This document shows positions 16,062 through 24,592 of a stretch of 44,245 nt of DNA, piece by piece; position 1 is the stretch's first letter, and each line of letters begins with the position of its first letter. Made by a program: the position numbers and the translations under genes. The stretch lies in NCBI GenBank assembly GCA_016844565.1, contig JAENJB010000012.1:1-44245 (forward strand), read 5' to 3'. The notes under the pieces were generated by a model. That model made no database searches and had not been told where the DNA came from. It worked only from the letters and a program-made list of their open reading frames with translations. The stretch comes from Dehalococcoidia bacterium. GTDB lineage: Bacteria > Chloroflexota > Dehalococcoidia > JAENJB01.

Positions 16062-17447
16062 TCAGATACTCAGCCATACGGTAAATGTGCTCCCTTTGCC
16101 CGGCTCGCTTGTCACCTTGACCTTCCCGCCATATTGCTCGGCGATTCCTTTGACGATTGCCAACCCAAGGCCAGTTCCTCCGCCGGCTCGAGAGCGAGAT
16201 TTGTCGACTCGGTAAAAACGGTCAAAGATGTTCGGGAGGTGCTCTGGACTTATGCCTATTCCGTTGTCAGCCACTTCCAGCCGTGCCCAACGGTCATCCC
16301 GGACCAACGATAAGGTTACGGTCCCTGCATCCTGGGTATACCTTACGGCGTTGTCCACCAGGTTGCTTAAGAGCTGTCTCAGCCTGTAGGTATCTCCACT
16401 AAGTGATAGGCCTTCCAAACGTCCAACAACAATCCTACGATTCCCCGACAGTGACTGTGCACGTCCTACTTCTTCCAAAACGATTCCTGCCAGCGAGACA
16501 GTTTCTCTCCGCTCTACCGGACCAGACTCCACTTCCGCTAGAAGAAGCAGATCATTCACTATCTTCCCCATTCGCTCGGTCTCAGCCTCGATTGATTTCT
16601 TTGACGCTCTGCGGTCTTCCTCACTGATTTTTCGCTTCAGCAAGTCCAAGTTGCCCTGCATGACCGTTAGTGGGCTTCTCAACTCGTGAGATGCGTCGGC
16701 AATGAAGTTTTTCTGAGATTCGAAGACCTTGCTTAAATGTTCAATCATGTGGTCGAACGTCGTTGCCAAATTGGCAATTTCATCGCTTGGGCCCTTGTAG
16801 GCAACGCGACGACTTAGGTCGGAGCTTGCCTCTATGCTCTGGGCAATTCTGGATATACGCTCCACAGGAGCAAGCGCCCGGCGAACAATGCCGGCACCAG
16901 ACAAACTTGCCAGTATCAGAGCTACCAAAGTGGCAGCTAGCAAGGCCCACCTGAGTCGACTCATCGTAACGTCAATAGGCTTCAAGGATTGAGCCACTTC
17001 CAGCAGAAGCGTTTGGTCTCTCAGATACAAGGCGGAGGCCATGATACGCACTCTGGCATCAACGCCAGAAGGGACGGTTTCAATGACGGCACTTCCGCTA
17101 AAGCCTTTCTCTACCAACGTTGGGGATACAGGGAGTTCCCGTTGACCAAGGTTGTCTGATTTCACCACTACCACGTCATTTCTGTCCAGGATCTGAATGT
17201 AGAGTCCCGGAGAAGCGAACTCGTTGACCAGCGGAAGCTTGGCATGAATGACATCGTAGTCTAGGGGCTGGGGCAGTTCATCAGACTTGAGCGTGCCGTG
17301 CACGTGCGCCGAGTAGGCCCTTAAATTGTCATCCACCTCATTGGTCAGGTAGCTCTGCAACACGGTGTACAGCACACCTCCGGTCAGTGTGAGGACGATA
17401 AGCAGTATTAGCGAGAACCACAGCGTCAATCGCCAACGAATCGGCAT
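16062..17447 (-). CDS. membrane sensor histidine kinase
   Basis: 461 residues. TM1 at about 9-31, extracytoplasmic sensor domain to ~155, TM2 at about 160-180 (ALLAATLVALILASLSGAG), HAMP (RRALAPVERISRIAQSIEAS), HisKA with DASHELRSPLTVMQGNLDLL, and HATPase with NLVDNAVRYTQ, DNGIGISPEHLPNIFDRFYR and GGTGLGLAIVKG. The architecture matches MprB/BaeS-type kinases. It starts three bases after the response regulator stop, so the two are translationally close. The stimulus is unknown. Neighbouring thiol-redox genes suggest, but do not show, an envelope-stress or redox input. Confidence 0.93.
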   Translation of the reverse strand: MPIRWRLTLWFSLILLIVLTLTGGVLYTVLQSYLTNEVDDNLRAYSAHVHGTLKSDELPQPLDYDVIHAKLPLVNEFASPGLYIQILDRNDVVVVKSDNLGQRELPVSPTLVEKGFSGSAVIETVPSGVDARVRIMASALYLRDQTLLLEVAQSLKPIDVTMSRLRWALLAATLVALILASLSGAGIVRRALAPVERISRIAQSIEASSDLSRRVAYKGPSDEIANLATTFDHMIEHLSKVFESQKNFIADASHELRSPLTVMQGNLDLLKRKISEEDRRASKKSIEAETERMGKIVNDLLLLAEVESGPVERRETVSLAGIVLEEVGRAQSLSGNRRIVVGRLEGLSLSGDTYRLRQLLSNLVDNAVRYTQDAGTVTLSLVRDDRWARLEVADNGIGISPEHLPNIFDRFYRVDKSRSRAGGGTGLGLAIVKGIAEQYGGKVKVTSEPGKGSTFTVWLSI

Positions 17448-17449
17448 GC

Positions 17450-18115
17450 CTACTCCTTCAGGACGTAGCCAACGCCGCGCACGGTATGGATTAGCCTTGG
17501 CCTATTGCAGGCTTCTAGCTTGGACCGCAGGTAGCGTACGTAGACCTCTATCACGTTGGACTCGCAATGGAAGTCGTACCCCCAGATCTTTTCACAGATA
17601 AACTCTCTCTTGAGCACCTGGCGGGGATGGCGCATGAATAATTCAAGGAGATCGAATTCTTGCGCGGTAAGGTCTATTGATTCATTTCCTCGTGTCACTT
17701 CTCTGGCAGCGATGCTCAAATTGAGGTCGCTGAAACTGAAGATCTCACCTTCTTGGGGATGGCGTCGCCGCAGTAAAGCTCTCAATCTTGCCAGGAGTTC
17801 GTCAAAAGCAAAGGGTTTGACCAGATAATCATCAGCGCCGCTGTCGAGTCCGGCTACCCGATCAGCAACGGTCCCTTTAGCCGTGAGCATCAAGATTGGC
17901 ACATCACTTGCCCGGCGTAACCGCTTTGCAACCTCGATTCCGTCCATGCCCGGCATGATAATGTCGAGTACAACGAGGTCGGGCTGTTGCTCACGGGCTT
18001 TAGCCAGTGCCTCTGCGCCGTTGCTCGCGGCGTCAACCGTGTAGCCTTCATAAGCCAGCCCACGCCTGATGAAACTCAGGATTTCAGGTTCGTCATCGAC
18101 AACTAGAATTCGCAT
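17450..18115 (-). CDS. OmpR/PhoB-family response regulator
   Basis: 221 residues. Receiver domain: DDEPE acidic pair, phospho-acceptor Asp in VVLDIIMPGMDG (about residue 51), LTAKG, LVKPF (Lys about 101). The C-terminal winged helix is of the OmpR class (LTAQEFDLLELFMRHPRQVL; EVYVRYLRSKLE; HTVRGVGYVL). It forms the pair with the kinase downstream. Confidence 0.95.
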   Translation of the reverse strand: MRILVVDDEPEILSFIRRGLAYEGYTVDAASNGAEALAKAREQQPDLVVLDIIMPGMDGIEVAKRLRRASDVPILMLTAKGTVADRVAGLDSGADDYLVKPFAFDELLARLRALLRRRHPQEGEIFSFSDLNLSIAAREVTRGNESIDLTAQEFDLLELFMRHPRQVLKREFICEKIWGYDFHCESNVIEVYVRYLRSKLEACNRPRLIHTVRGVGYVLKE

Positions 18116-18124
18116 GTTAGGGTC

Positions 18125-18385
18125 CTACCGGCGCCTCCTCTCTTCTGCGTCAATGATAGTGTTGAGAAGCAGGACGGTCAAGCAATAACTGCAATCTTCA
18201 CCGATAGAGCCAACTTTCAAGTGGCCTTCTGGCGCTACCGAAAGAGGGGCGCATAGCCCGATCAGGGTGGTGGCTACGTAGATTAAGAAGACAGCTTCTT
18301 CTTGACTATTCTTGAATTCAGGGCACGATTTCTGTTCGAGGCATTCTTGGGTGCTAACGCAAGCATCAGGAGGTGAAGAACACAT
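18125..18385 (-). CDS. possible small Cys-containing membrane protein, unrecognised
   Basis: 86-residue open frame ending nine bases before the response regulator start, on the same strand. It has a hydrophobic segment (AVFLIYVATTLIGLCAPLSV) and eight cysteines, among them DCSYC. No clear ribosome-binding site and no family that I recognise. It may be real and co-transcribed with the two-component system, or a chance frame. The 243 bases between it and ccmH hold nothing I can identify. Confidence 0.35.
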   Translation of the reverse strand: MCSSPPDACVSTQECLEQKSCPEFKNSQEEAVFLIYVATTLIGLCAPLSVAPEGHLKVGSIGEDCSYCLTVLLLNTIIDAEERRRR

Positions 18386-18628
18386 CAGGATTTGCAGGAC
18401 TCTACAGGTTCAGGAATGGCACCAAGCAAATGAGATTGCCTCGGCTGTTCTAAAGCATTTGTGGCCATATGAACGTGCAGTCATCGACTGGGGCAACTCG
18501 CCTGCGTTAAGCAACCCCGACGCATCTTCCTTTCTGAGTCCTTTCTATCTAGCATTGACAGTCCTCGAACCGATCTGCGGCAGACGTTTAGAGGTGTCTG
18601 TGTTTCTGATGTGTCGACGCAAGAGCAA

Positions 18629-19150
18629 TCATTTGTCGCCTCCTTCACGAAATTCACGCAGTTCTCTTTCAACCCGTTCCAGGTACTTCTCATCATCGGC
18701 GCTAGTCTCGGCAGGCGGACCAATGCCTTTGGATGAGAACTCCATTCCCCGTCCTTGCCTAACCCATTTCCTGATTGTCCTCCACATAAGGATCCCCCCA
18801 ACTACTATGGCCGCAAAAGGGATGACCCAGGCAGCTAGGTTGAAGCCTGACCTAACAGGTGCCGCCAACACTGCCTCTCCATATCGCTCTGCGAAGAACC
18901 GCAGAATCTCCTCTTTGGTCTCGCCCTGTTCCAGCTTCTCTCGAACCAGTCCTCTCATCTGCGCGGACAACTCGCTCTGGGACTGCGCGATGGTTTGCCC
19001 AGGGCATAATGGACACATCAGGCTGCGGTAAACTTCCTGAGCTTTCTCGTCCAACGATTGCGGCGGCTGTTTCACATAGGAACGATCAAGTGCAACCAAA
19101 AGAATGGCTAGCACCACGAGACTTGATAATAGAAAGCACAGCTTCTTCAT
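18629..19150 (-). CDS. ccmH: CcmH-family cytochrome c maturation protein
   Basis: 173 residues from ATG 19148-19150 (MKKLCFLLSSLVVLAILLVA, a signal anchor). The redox motif LMCPLCPGQTIAQSQSELS is the CcmH LRCxxCxxQ motif, followed by LEQGETKEEILRFFAERYGE. A second membrane span (AAWVIPFAAIVVGGILMW) and an acidic, coiled tail follow, as in the CcmH N-terminal part. It reduces apocytochrome cysteines before haem attachment. No ccmF, ccmE or ccmABC is visible, so the rest of the system must lie elsewhere or be missing. It sits 114 bases downstream of ccdA. Confidence 0.85.
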   Translation of the reverse strand: MKKLCFLLSSLVVLAILLVALDRSYVKQPPQSLDEKAQEVYRSLMCPLCPGQTIAQSQSELSAQMRGLVREKLEQGETKEEILRFFAERYGEAVLAAPVRSGFNLAAWVIPFAAIVVGGILMWRTIRKWVRQGRGMEFSSKGIGPPAETSADDEKYLERVERELREFREGGDK

Positions 19151-19264
19151 TGTCTGGTCCACATGGAATGAAACACTGGCATTGGCCATAAGTTGAACAT
19201 CCAAAGGGTTATCACAGACGAGATGACAACCGGCCATTCTGCCAAAAGTCTGGCGGGGGTCACC

Positions 19265-19999
19265 TCAGTAGAAGAACCTATAATACAGCTTTTGTGCCGC
19301 CAGGTTAAGGAAAAAGAAACGGCTGCTGATGAACAACAGTCCCATCACCACCAGGACTCCACCGCCAAGAAAGTTAAAAATCCGGCGATGCCTCTGCACC
19401 CAGCGCAGGGCCCCCATAGCACGACCGAAAAAAGCACCCGTAAGGATAAAGGCCAGACCCAACCCCAGAGAATACACCAGCAAAAGCATGGTACCCTGGG
19501 TCACTGTCTCGGCCGTGCTGGCATAAAATAAGATAGACGCGAGAACGGTACCCACACAAGGGAGCCAGCCTAGACCGAACGCCATGCCTAGCGGAATCCC
19601 GCCCAACATACCCAGTCCTCGGGTCTCCGGATGAAAGCGTACCTCTCGCGCCAGCAACTTTACGGGTATTATGTCCATCTGGAGGATGCCAATTAGCACC
19701 ATCACACCACCGGCCATGAGGGTCAACTCTCGGCGGTAAGCCTCGACCAGCGACCCGAGCAAAGAGGCGGATGTCCCCAGACTCACAAATACCAGCGTGA
19801 AACCCAAAACGAACAGTGCCGACGATAGCAGGATGCGGCCAAGCTGAGATACACTCGGTTCTCCCAGGCTGTCAATGGATACACCTGACACATACGAAAG
19901 ATACCCGGGAATGAGTGGTACAACACAGGGTGACAAGAACGAGACAAGGCCTGCGATAAAGGCAAAGCCGAATCCTACAATTGGCACGAGGTCCGTCAT
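19265..19999 (-). CDS. ccdA: CcdA-type cytochrome c biogenesis/thiol-disulfide transmembrane protein
   Basis: 244 residues, six predicted membrane helices. The two membrane cysteines that relay electrons are in FLSPCVVPLIPGYLSY (helix 1) and GLGWLPCVGTVLASIL (helix 4). It carries reducing equivalents from cytoplasmic thioredoxin to extracytoplasmic partners. Its ATG overlaps the resA-like stop as ATGA, so the two are translationally coupled and ResA is the natural partner. Confidence 0.94.
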   Translation of the reverse strand: MTDLVPIVGFGFAFIAGLVSFLSPCVVPLIPGYLSYVSGVSIDSLGEPSVSQLGRILLSSALFVLGFTLVFVSLGTSASLLGSLVEAYRRELTLMAGGVMVLIGILQMDIIPVKLLAREVRFHPETRGLGMLGGIPLGMAFGLGWLPCVGTVLASILFYASTAETVTQGTMLLLVYSLGLGLAFILTGAFFGRAMGALRWVQRHRRIFNFLGGGVLVVMGLLFISSRFFFLNLAAQKLYYRFFY

Positions 20000-20532
20000 T
20001 GCAGCAAGTCTTCTATCCTGGACACCAGAATGCTTTCGTTTATGGCACCCACCCAGCGGCTGACGATCATCCCTTGCCGGTTGACGAAGAAAGTGACCGG
20101 TATGCCTGATACCCCATAGTCAATGGTTATCTTGCCGCCGAGATCCGGGCCATTAGGATAAGTGATACCGAATTCTTTGATGTAGGCCCGGGCATCTGTT
20201 TCGGTATCCTGGATGTCCACTCCAATGAACGTCACATCCTTGTCCCGGTAACGCTGCCATACCTCCTCCAGAATGGGCGCCTCTTCTCGGCAAGGGGGGC
20301 ACCAGGAGGCCCAGAAGTTGATCACTACCGGCTTCCCTATCAAGCTGGAAAGAGTGATATTGCCTCCTCTGAACAACGGCAGCGTAAAGTCCGCGGCTGG
20401 ACGGTCTACTCTGGCAACGCCGCTAGCTCCGGTAAGCGGCTCTTTGCTGGCTAACCCGCTCCATAAGACCATTATGAATCCTACTACAGCGAGGATGACA
20501 ACACCAAGAACCAAAACTCGACGATGATTCAT
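19996..20532 (-). CDS. resA: ResA/TlpA-like membrane-anchored thioredoxin
   Basis: Thiol-disulfide oxidoreductase acting outside the membrane. N-terminal anchor (VLVLGVVILAVVGFIMVLW), then a thioredoxin fold with active site FWASWCPPCREEAP and cis-proline region SGIPVTFFV. A GTG three codons upstream (20541) could also start it. GGTGG is better spaced for ATG 20532, giving 178 residues. Coupled to ccdA by a 4-base overlap. Confidence 0.92.
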   Translation of the reverse strand: MNHRRVLVLGVVILAVVGFIMVLWSGLASKEPLTGASGVARVDRPAADFTLPLFRGGNITLSSLIGKPVVINFWASWCPPCREEAPILEEVWQRYRDKDVTFIGVDIQDTETDARAYIKEFGITYPNGPDLGGKITIDYGVSGIPVTFFVNRQGMIVSRWVGAINESILVSRIEDLLQ

Positions 20533-20645
20533 ATCGGCCACCAGTAGTTATGACGAGTCTACTACCTCATCCGGAGCTTGCGTCAACACTCCGCTGTTCA
20601 GATTTTTCGACTCCATTCTTGTCCCGGTATCCTTGACGGTCTACG

Positions 20646-21359
20646 TCATTTACTAACTATCTTTGCAATCTCAGTTATCAACTGATCGTTGCGAATCCCC
20701 ATATTCGGATCGTCAAAGACATATCTGGTGATTCCTCCCTTATCGATTATTACATAGGTGTGCCCGGGAAGTCGACCAGAATGCATAGAAGACGGAAGTG
20801 TTAACGTGCCAAATGCTCTTGAGACGGTTAAGCTCTCATCAAAAAGTACCGTGGCTTGGGCTAGTTCCGGCTCCTTATCGATTGCCTTTTGCCAGGCTTC
20901 TTTCGAATCGCCCACCACTGATAAAGCCACCGTGTCTGCGTTATTTAGACGCGCATCTATCGATAATGAAACCATCTGATTCCAGCAAGCCGGGAAACAG
21001 ATCAATCCTTCGTTAAAGAAGAGGACAACGTTCTTACCGAGTAAAGTGTCCGACGAGTAGACTTTTCCGTAGCGATCAGGTAGGGAGAATGAAGGGGCCT
21101 GTCTATTTACGAGGTCGTATAGAGAGGGGCGAGGAGGGCTGGCCGTCACATTTTTCCCAGGAGGATTGACTGCCGTATTGGCGGGAGTGGCTGTGCTGGC
21201 TGGAACGGAGGACTCCTTTTTCAACCCGAAGTAAGACAATCCGGCTACCACCACGATGACTGCGATAGCGATTACGATCGTTTTAGTGTTGTTTTTCCTC
21301 AGGGGACGCTTCAGTTTTCTCTTTTTAGGATTCCCCTTGTTCGGGATGTTCTTCTTCAT
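20646..21359 (-). CDS. membrane-anchored peroxiredoxin/redoxin-family protein
   Basis: 237 residues. Very basic N-terminus (KKNIPNKGNPKKRKLKRPLR), one membrane anchor (TIVIAIAVIVVVAGLSYFG), a Thr/Pro/Ala linker, then an AhpC/TSA-like fold with Cys pair GLICFPACWNQM in the peroxidatic position and LPGHTYVIIDKGG near the end. It probably receives electrons from the CcdA-like protein whose gene it overlaps by 35 bases. Base composition is visibly more AT-rich than the flanking housekeeping genes. Confidence 0.8.
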   Translation of the reverse strand: MKKNIPNKGNPKKRKLKRPLRKNNTKTIVIAIAVIVVVAGLSYFGLKKESSVPASTATPANTAVNPPGKNVTASPPRPSLYDLVNRQAPSFSLPDRYGKVYSSDTLLGKNVVLFFNEGLICFPACWNQMVSLSIDARLNNADTVALSVVGDSKEAWQKAIDKEPELAQATVLFDESLTVSRAFGTLTLPSSMHSGRLPGHTYVIIDKGGITRYVFDDPNMGIRNDQLITEIAKIVSK

Positions 21360-22218
21360 GTCTTTCTTTCCGAAACCTATTTATCGACAACGTGATAACG
21401 AAGCCGATTGCCGTGAGGAGCAGTACTGCCCAGACATACTCAGGAACTAGCCTTACGAAGCCACCTATGGAATCCAAGACCTTGGTCAGGAGAATATTAA
21501 TAGTAGTCTGATAATCTGAGTGGACAAAAAGCCGGTTGGTCAGCGCCAAGTACATAATCAGCATTCCCATGACTAGAAAAGTGACTCCAGAAATTGCCTC
21601 AGAAACGATAATGCCGAACTTCTTTCCACCTATTGAGTACTCGATCGGTTTTTTGAAAGTCTTGTTCAGTCTTTGAGTGAAATCGATTCTATCCAGGACT
21701 AGAGAAAGTATGAATAATGGAGTGACCATCCCGAGAACGTAGCTCAAAGTGTATATTCCGCCCCATATCACTGAGCCGGGAAGAGCCGCTAAGGCCAAGA
21801 CACCGGCCAGCACTGGCGCGCAGCAGGTCGTCGCTATCCCTGAGAAGATGCCGAGGGTGAGAACTGAAAAGGCATTATGGTTCTTCAAAGAAGGATTTAC
21901 TCTGAAAGGAAGAGAGAAATGCCTGCCAGTGATGAGAACAAGGCCCATCAGAATTAGAAAGCCCCCCCCAATTTCGAAAATAGTATTGTGATACCTGTTG
22001 AATACTTGGCCAAGTACGGCAGCTCCCAGTCCTATCGGAAGAAATACTAGTAGTATTCCTACAAAGAATACAAAGGTCATGAGGAATACCCTGTATCGTT
22101 CTCTAAAGATAGAGGCGAAATACGCCGGCAAAAGAACGGTGATACAGCAAGGGGCAAAGAGAGCTGCTACCCCTGCGATGAATGCCGCTATGAGCGATGC
22201 GCTTAGTAATAATTCCAT
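21325..22218 (-). CDS. second CcdA/DsbD-like cytochrome c biogenesis transmembrane protein
   Basis: 297 residues with about seven hydrophobic segments. Helix 1 has AALFAPCCITVLLPAYFAS and a later helix ATTCCAPVLAGVLALAALPG, the doubled-cysteine version of the CcdA signature. A long loop and a charged C-terminal tail (RKERHEEEHPEQ) distinguish it from the shorter ccdA at 19265. It overlaps the redoxin gene, which is probably its partner. AT-rich. The 288 bases upstream of it (22219-22506) show no gene that I can support. Confidence 0.85.
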   Translation of the reverse strand: MELLLSASLIAAFIAGVAALFAPCCITVLLPAYFASIFRERYRVFLMTFVFFVGILLVFLPIGLGAAVLGQVFNRYHNTIFEIGGGFLILMGLVLITGRHFSLPFRVNPSLKNHNAFSVLTLGIFSGIATTCCAPVLAGVLALAALPGSVIWGGIYTLSYVLGMVTPLFILSLVLDRIDFTQRLNKTFKKPIEYSIGGKKFGIIVSEAISGVTFLVMGMLIMYLALTNRLFVHSDYQTTINILLTKVLDSIGGFVRLVPEYVWAVLLLTAIGFVITLSINRFRKERHEEEHPEQGES

Positions 22219-22506
22219 AAGTGACTATCTTGTCGGCCCGAACACCAGTGCGGGAATCAAGCTCATGCCCATGGTTTCGCCAACATATAGCATACTGGCT
22301 TTTGGTACGGGTGTCCTTACAGGTTGATTAGAGGAGGCTTAGAATCTGATTAGATTGATACCGTAGGCCTATTCCATTGGGTTCCTCCTCTTTCACAACG
22401 CCCGGTCCGAGTATTAGGATGTGCAAAGCAGGATACAGGGAAAGCCGCAGGTGTTCATAACCGGATCCGGATATGTGCCAAGCCCATGCTGTTGACCTGT
22501 TGGCAT

Positions 22507-23271
22507 CTATCGCGGCCTGCCAACAGCAGCTGCATAAATAGCAAACTCATCATCTCCATCTACTCCTAAGACCTGGTCCATTTGCTCTTGATCATAAGCT
22601 GCAACCGCACATGTTCCTGCACCTATAGCTTCACATGCCAAATACAGGTTTTGACAGACATGTCCGGCATCAAGAAGAATCACCCTGTGCGCTGCCAGCC
22701 CATATCGCCATTCCATGCGGTATGGGATTGCCGCCCATATGAACACCACAGCGGCATCAGCCATCCAGTTTTGGTGAAAGGTAGCTCTAGTGATTTTCTG
22801 CCCTGCAAGGCTATCCAATCTCTCTACTATGATGCTATGGCTCACTGGCAGGTACCGATAGAAACCTGCACCAAGGTTTTCCACGTTTAATACGGCGAGA
22901 TAAGTCTCAAGCGCATGTCTTGCACCGGCAGAAGGAACAGTTCTCAATGCATGGCCATAATCTATTGGCTGCCTTATACCCTGTGTTGCCCAGAGCAGAA
23001 ACGAGAGTTCAGCTGAAGATATTGATTCTCTCTTGAATTGTCGCCGGCTTTGTCGATTGTTGATGGCGGATTGCAGGGTAATTGTATACAGATCTGCCAA
23101 ATCAGAAGGTGGAATCATAGGGATCACCTTCTTGTCGTTCTGATATGGTTTTTCAATAGTGGGAGGGGGCAGACCCAGATTCTGATCGGTCCTTGAGAAA
23201 TTAACGGTTTTGCGTATGCTGTCCTTCAGAAAGTAGCGATGCTGGGCAAACTTGGATTCCTGCATTTTCAA
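22507..23271 (-). CDS. SagB-type nitroreductase/dehydrogenase
   Basis: 254 residues, FMN-dependent nitroreductase fold of the SagB type: NNRQSRRQFKRESISSAELS, LLWATQGI, VPSAGARHALETYLAV, and the C-terminal DAGHVCQNLYLACEAIGAGT. Such enzymes oxidise azolines to azoles in ribosomal peptide clusters, but many stand-alone copies exist with unknown roles. No YcaO, SagC or precursor peptide gene is nearby. The first ~60 residues are an unusual extension. AT-rich relative to neighbours. Confidence 0.85.
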   Translation of the reverse strand: MKMQESKFAQHRYFLKDSIRKTVNFSRTDQNLGLPPPTIEKPYQNDKKVIPMIPPSDLADLYTITLQSAINNRQSRRQFKRESISSAELSFLLWATQGIRQPIDYGHALRTVPSAGARHALETYLAVLNVENLGAGFYRYLPVSHSIIVERLDSLAGQKITRATFHQNWMADAAVVFIWAAIPYRMEWRYGLAAHRVILLDAGHVCQNLYLACEAIGAGTCAVAAYDQEQMDQVLGVDGDDEFAIYAAAVGRPR

Positions 23272-23654
23272 TGGTCCTTAATTATCATATATTTTACGGA
23301 GTCGCGATCCTGGTTATCATAAATATCGCTGTTTACTATCTTTGTTGGGCTTCATAAATCATACCACATTCTACATCTATTTTATGGGTATCGGACTCAT
23401 AGCCAACCTCATTGAGAGCTTATCTTGAGAGCCGGATGTCAACAGCCCTCCTACGTGCTCAATTGAACATTAGGTTGATTTGTATGATGGGCAAGAAGTG
23501 CTCAGGGAGCAAGGCTGAAGGTTAGACTGAAGGTTCTGTCTATTGGACGTTGTGGCCTACCACTGATTGTTCACCAGAGTACTGCTCGATAAGCGTCTTG
23601 CCAGCCGTCCCTCCGGCACTAACTCGTGGACGTTCCAGGACTATGGGTAGTGCC
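23272..23654. other. gene-free gap, AT-rich left half
   Basis: 383 bases. 23275-23430 is AT-rich and probably holds the sagB promoter on the minus strand, but I cannot fix one. Just past the EamA stop, one minus-strand frame stays open for about 40 codons (23541-23660) without a start codon or recognisable family. It may be the worn edge of a lost gene. Confidence 0.3.
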
Positions 23655-24551
23655 TCATGATAGGAGAAGGAACGAGCCTGCGACCACGATGACAGTGCTG
23701 AAAATGACCGACTTGGAGAAGACCTCCAGCTTGCGGTTGAAGATGTAGGATAGCCCCACGATCATTATCGGGTTGACGTCGAAGAGGGGAGAGATGACGC
23801 TGATCGGCGCCATGCTCAGGGCGAAAAAACGGGCCAGTTGGGCGAAGACCACCAGGAGGCCGGCGATGGTGAACCACCAGAAGGTACGGCTGTCCATGGT
23901 GACCAGCAGCTCCCTCTTATCTCCTCTGGCATGCAAGAAAGCATAGACGGCAGCCGCACCAACGAATGAAATAAACGCCGCGGCTATGGGGGAGGAGAGG
24001 CCGCTGTAGGCCATTTTGATCATCATCGGGCTTATGCCGTAGCACACCCCGGCCCCGACTCCCGTCAGGATGCCTTTCAGGCTCATGTTGCCGAAAGAGG
24101 TCTTGCTCTTCCCGGTTTGCCAGGGATTCCAGCCAACCAGCACCACACCGGCCACTATGAGCAAAATGCCCGCCAGCGCCTTCCCGGTCAGGACTTCTCC
24201 CAGAACGAACACCCCCAGGCCGACGGCCACCAGAGGCGAACTCCGCCGTAAGACGCCGGAGATATTCGCGCCTACCAGCTTGACGCTGACGAAGTTGAGG
24301 CTCCGTCCCGTGTACTGATGAATTATCCCGGCTCCCAGCAACCACAGGTAGCCGTGCCAGGGAAAGCGGAAGATGTCACCGACGTTCCCCGTGACAACAA
24401 GGGCAAGAAAGAGCACCGGCAGGGAAATGAAGACGCTCACGGCGGCGCCGGCGGAGGTGTCCTTCACTCGAAGGACTGCACGGCGTGAAGCCAGGTTGTT
24501 CAGGGCGAAGAAGAACGACCCCAGCAGAGCCAGAAGCGGTCCGAGCGACAT
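23655..24551 (-). CDS. EamA/DMT-superfamily transporter
   Basis: 298 residues, ten predicted transmembrane helices in two repeats of five, each ending near a conserved stretch (FVSVKLVGANISGVLRRSSP in the first; ALSMAPISVISPLFDVNPI in the second). Metabolite/drug exporter family; substrate unknown. It follows hemW downstream by 41 bases on the same strand. Confidence 0.88.
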   Translation of the reverse strand: MSLGPLLALLGSFFFALNNLASRRAVLRVKDTSAGAAVSVFISLPVLFLALVVTGNVGDIFRFPWHGYLWLLGAGIIHQYTGRSLNFVSVKLVGANISGVLRRSSPLVAVGLGVFVLGEVLTGKALAGILLIVAGVVLVGWNPWQTGKSKTSFGNMSLKGILTGVGAGVCYGISPMMIKMAYSGLSSPIAAAFISFVGAAAVYAFLHARGDKRELLVTMDSRTFWWFTIAGLLVVFAQLARFFALSMAPISVISPLFDVNPIMIVGLSYIFNRKLEVFSKSVIFSTVIVVAGSFLLLS

Positions 24552-24592
24552 AGGAAGGGACTATATAGGGACTGGCGCCACCTGTCAACAGG

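Noticed and set aside
18312..19031. 239-codon plus-strand frame opposite ccmH
   Set aside because: Opposite to a clear CcmH motif gene; no family similarity.
22219..22506. 26-codon minus-strand frame ending GMSLIPALVFGPTR
   Set aside because: Too short, no ribosome-binding site and no recognisable family.
23541..23660. Protein-like minus-strand frame of about 40 codons after EamA (VSAGGTAGKTLIEQYSGEQS)
   Set aside because: No start codon, no family match and it overlaps the end of EamA in another frame; kept only as a note in the gap description.
15303..23660. Second tRNA-Val 3'-end copy marking the far end of an island
   Set aside because: I searched by eye for the acceptor/T-arm sequence up to 23.7 kb and did not find it, so island limits are not claimed.
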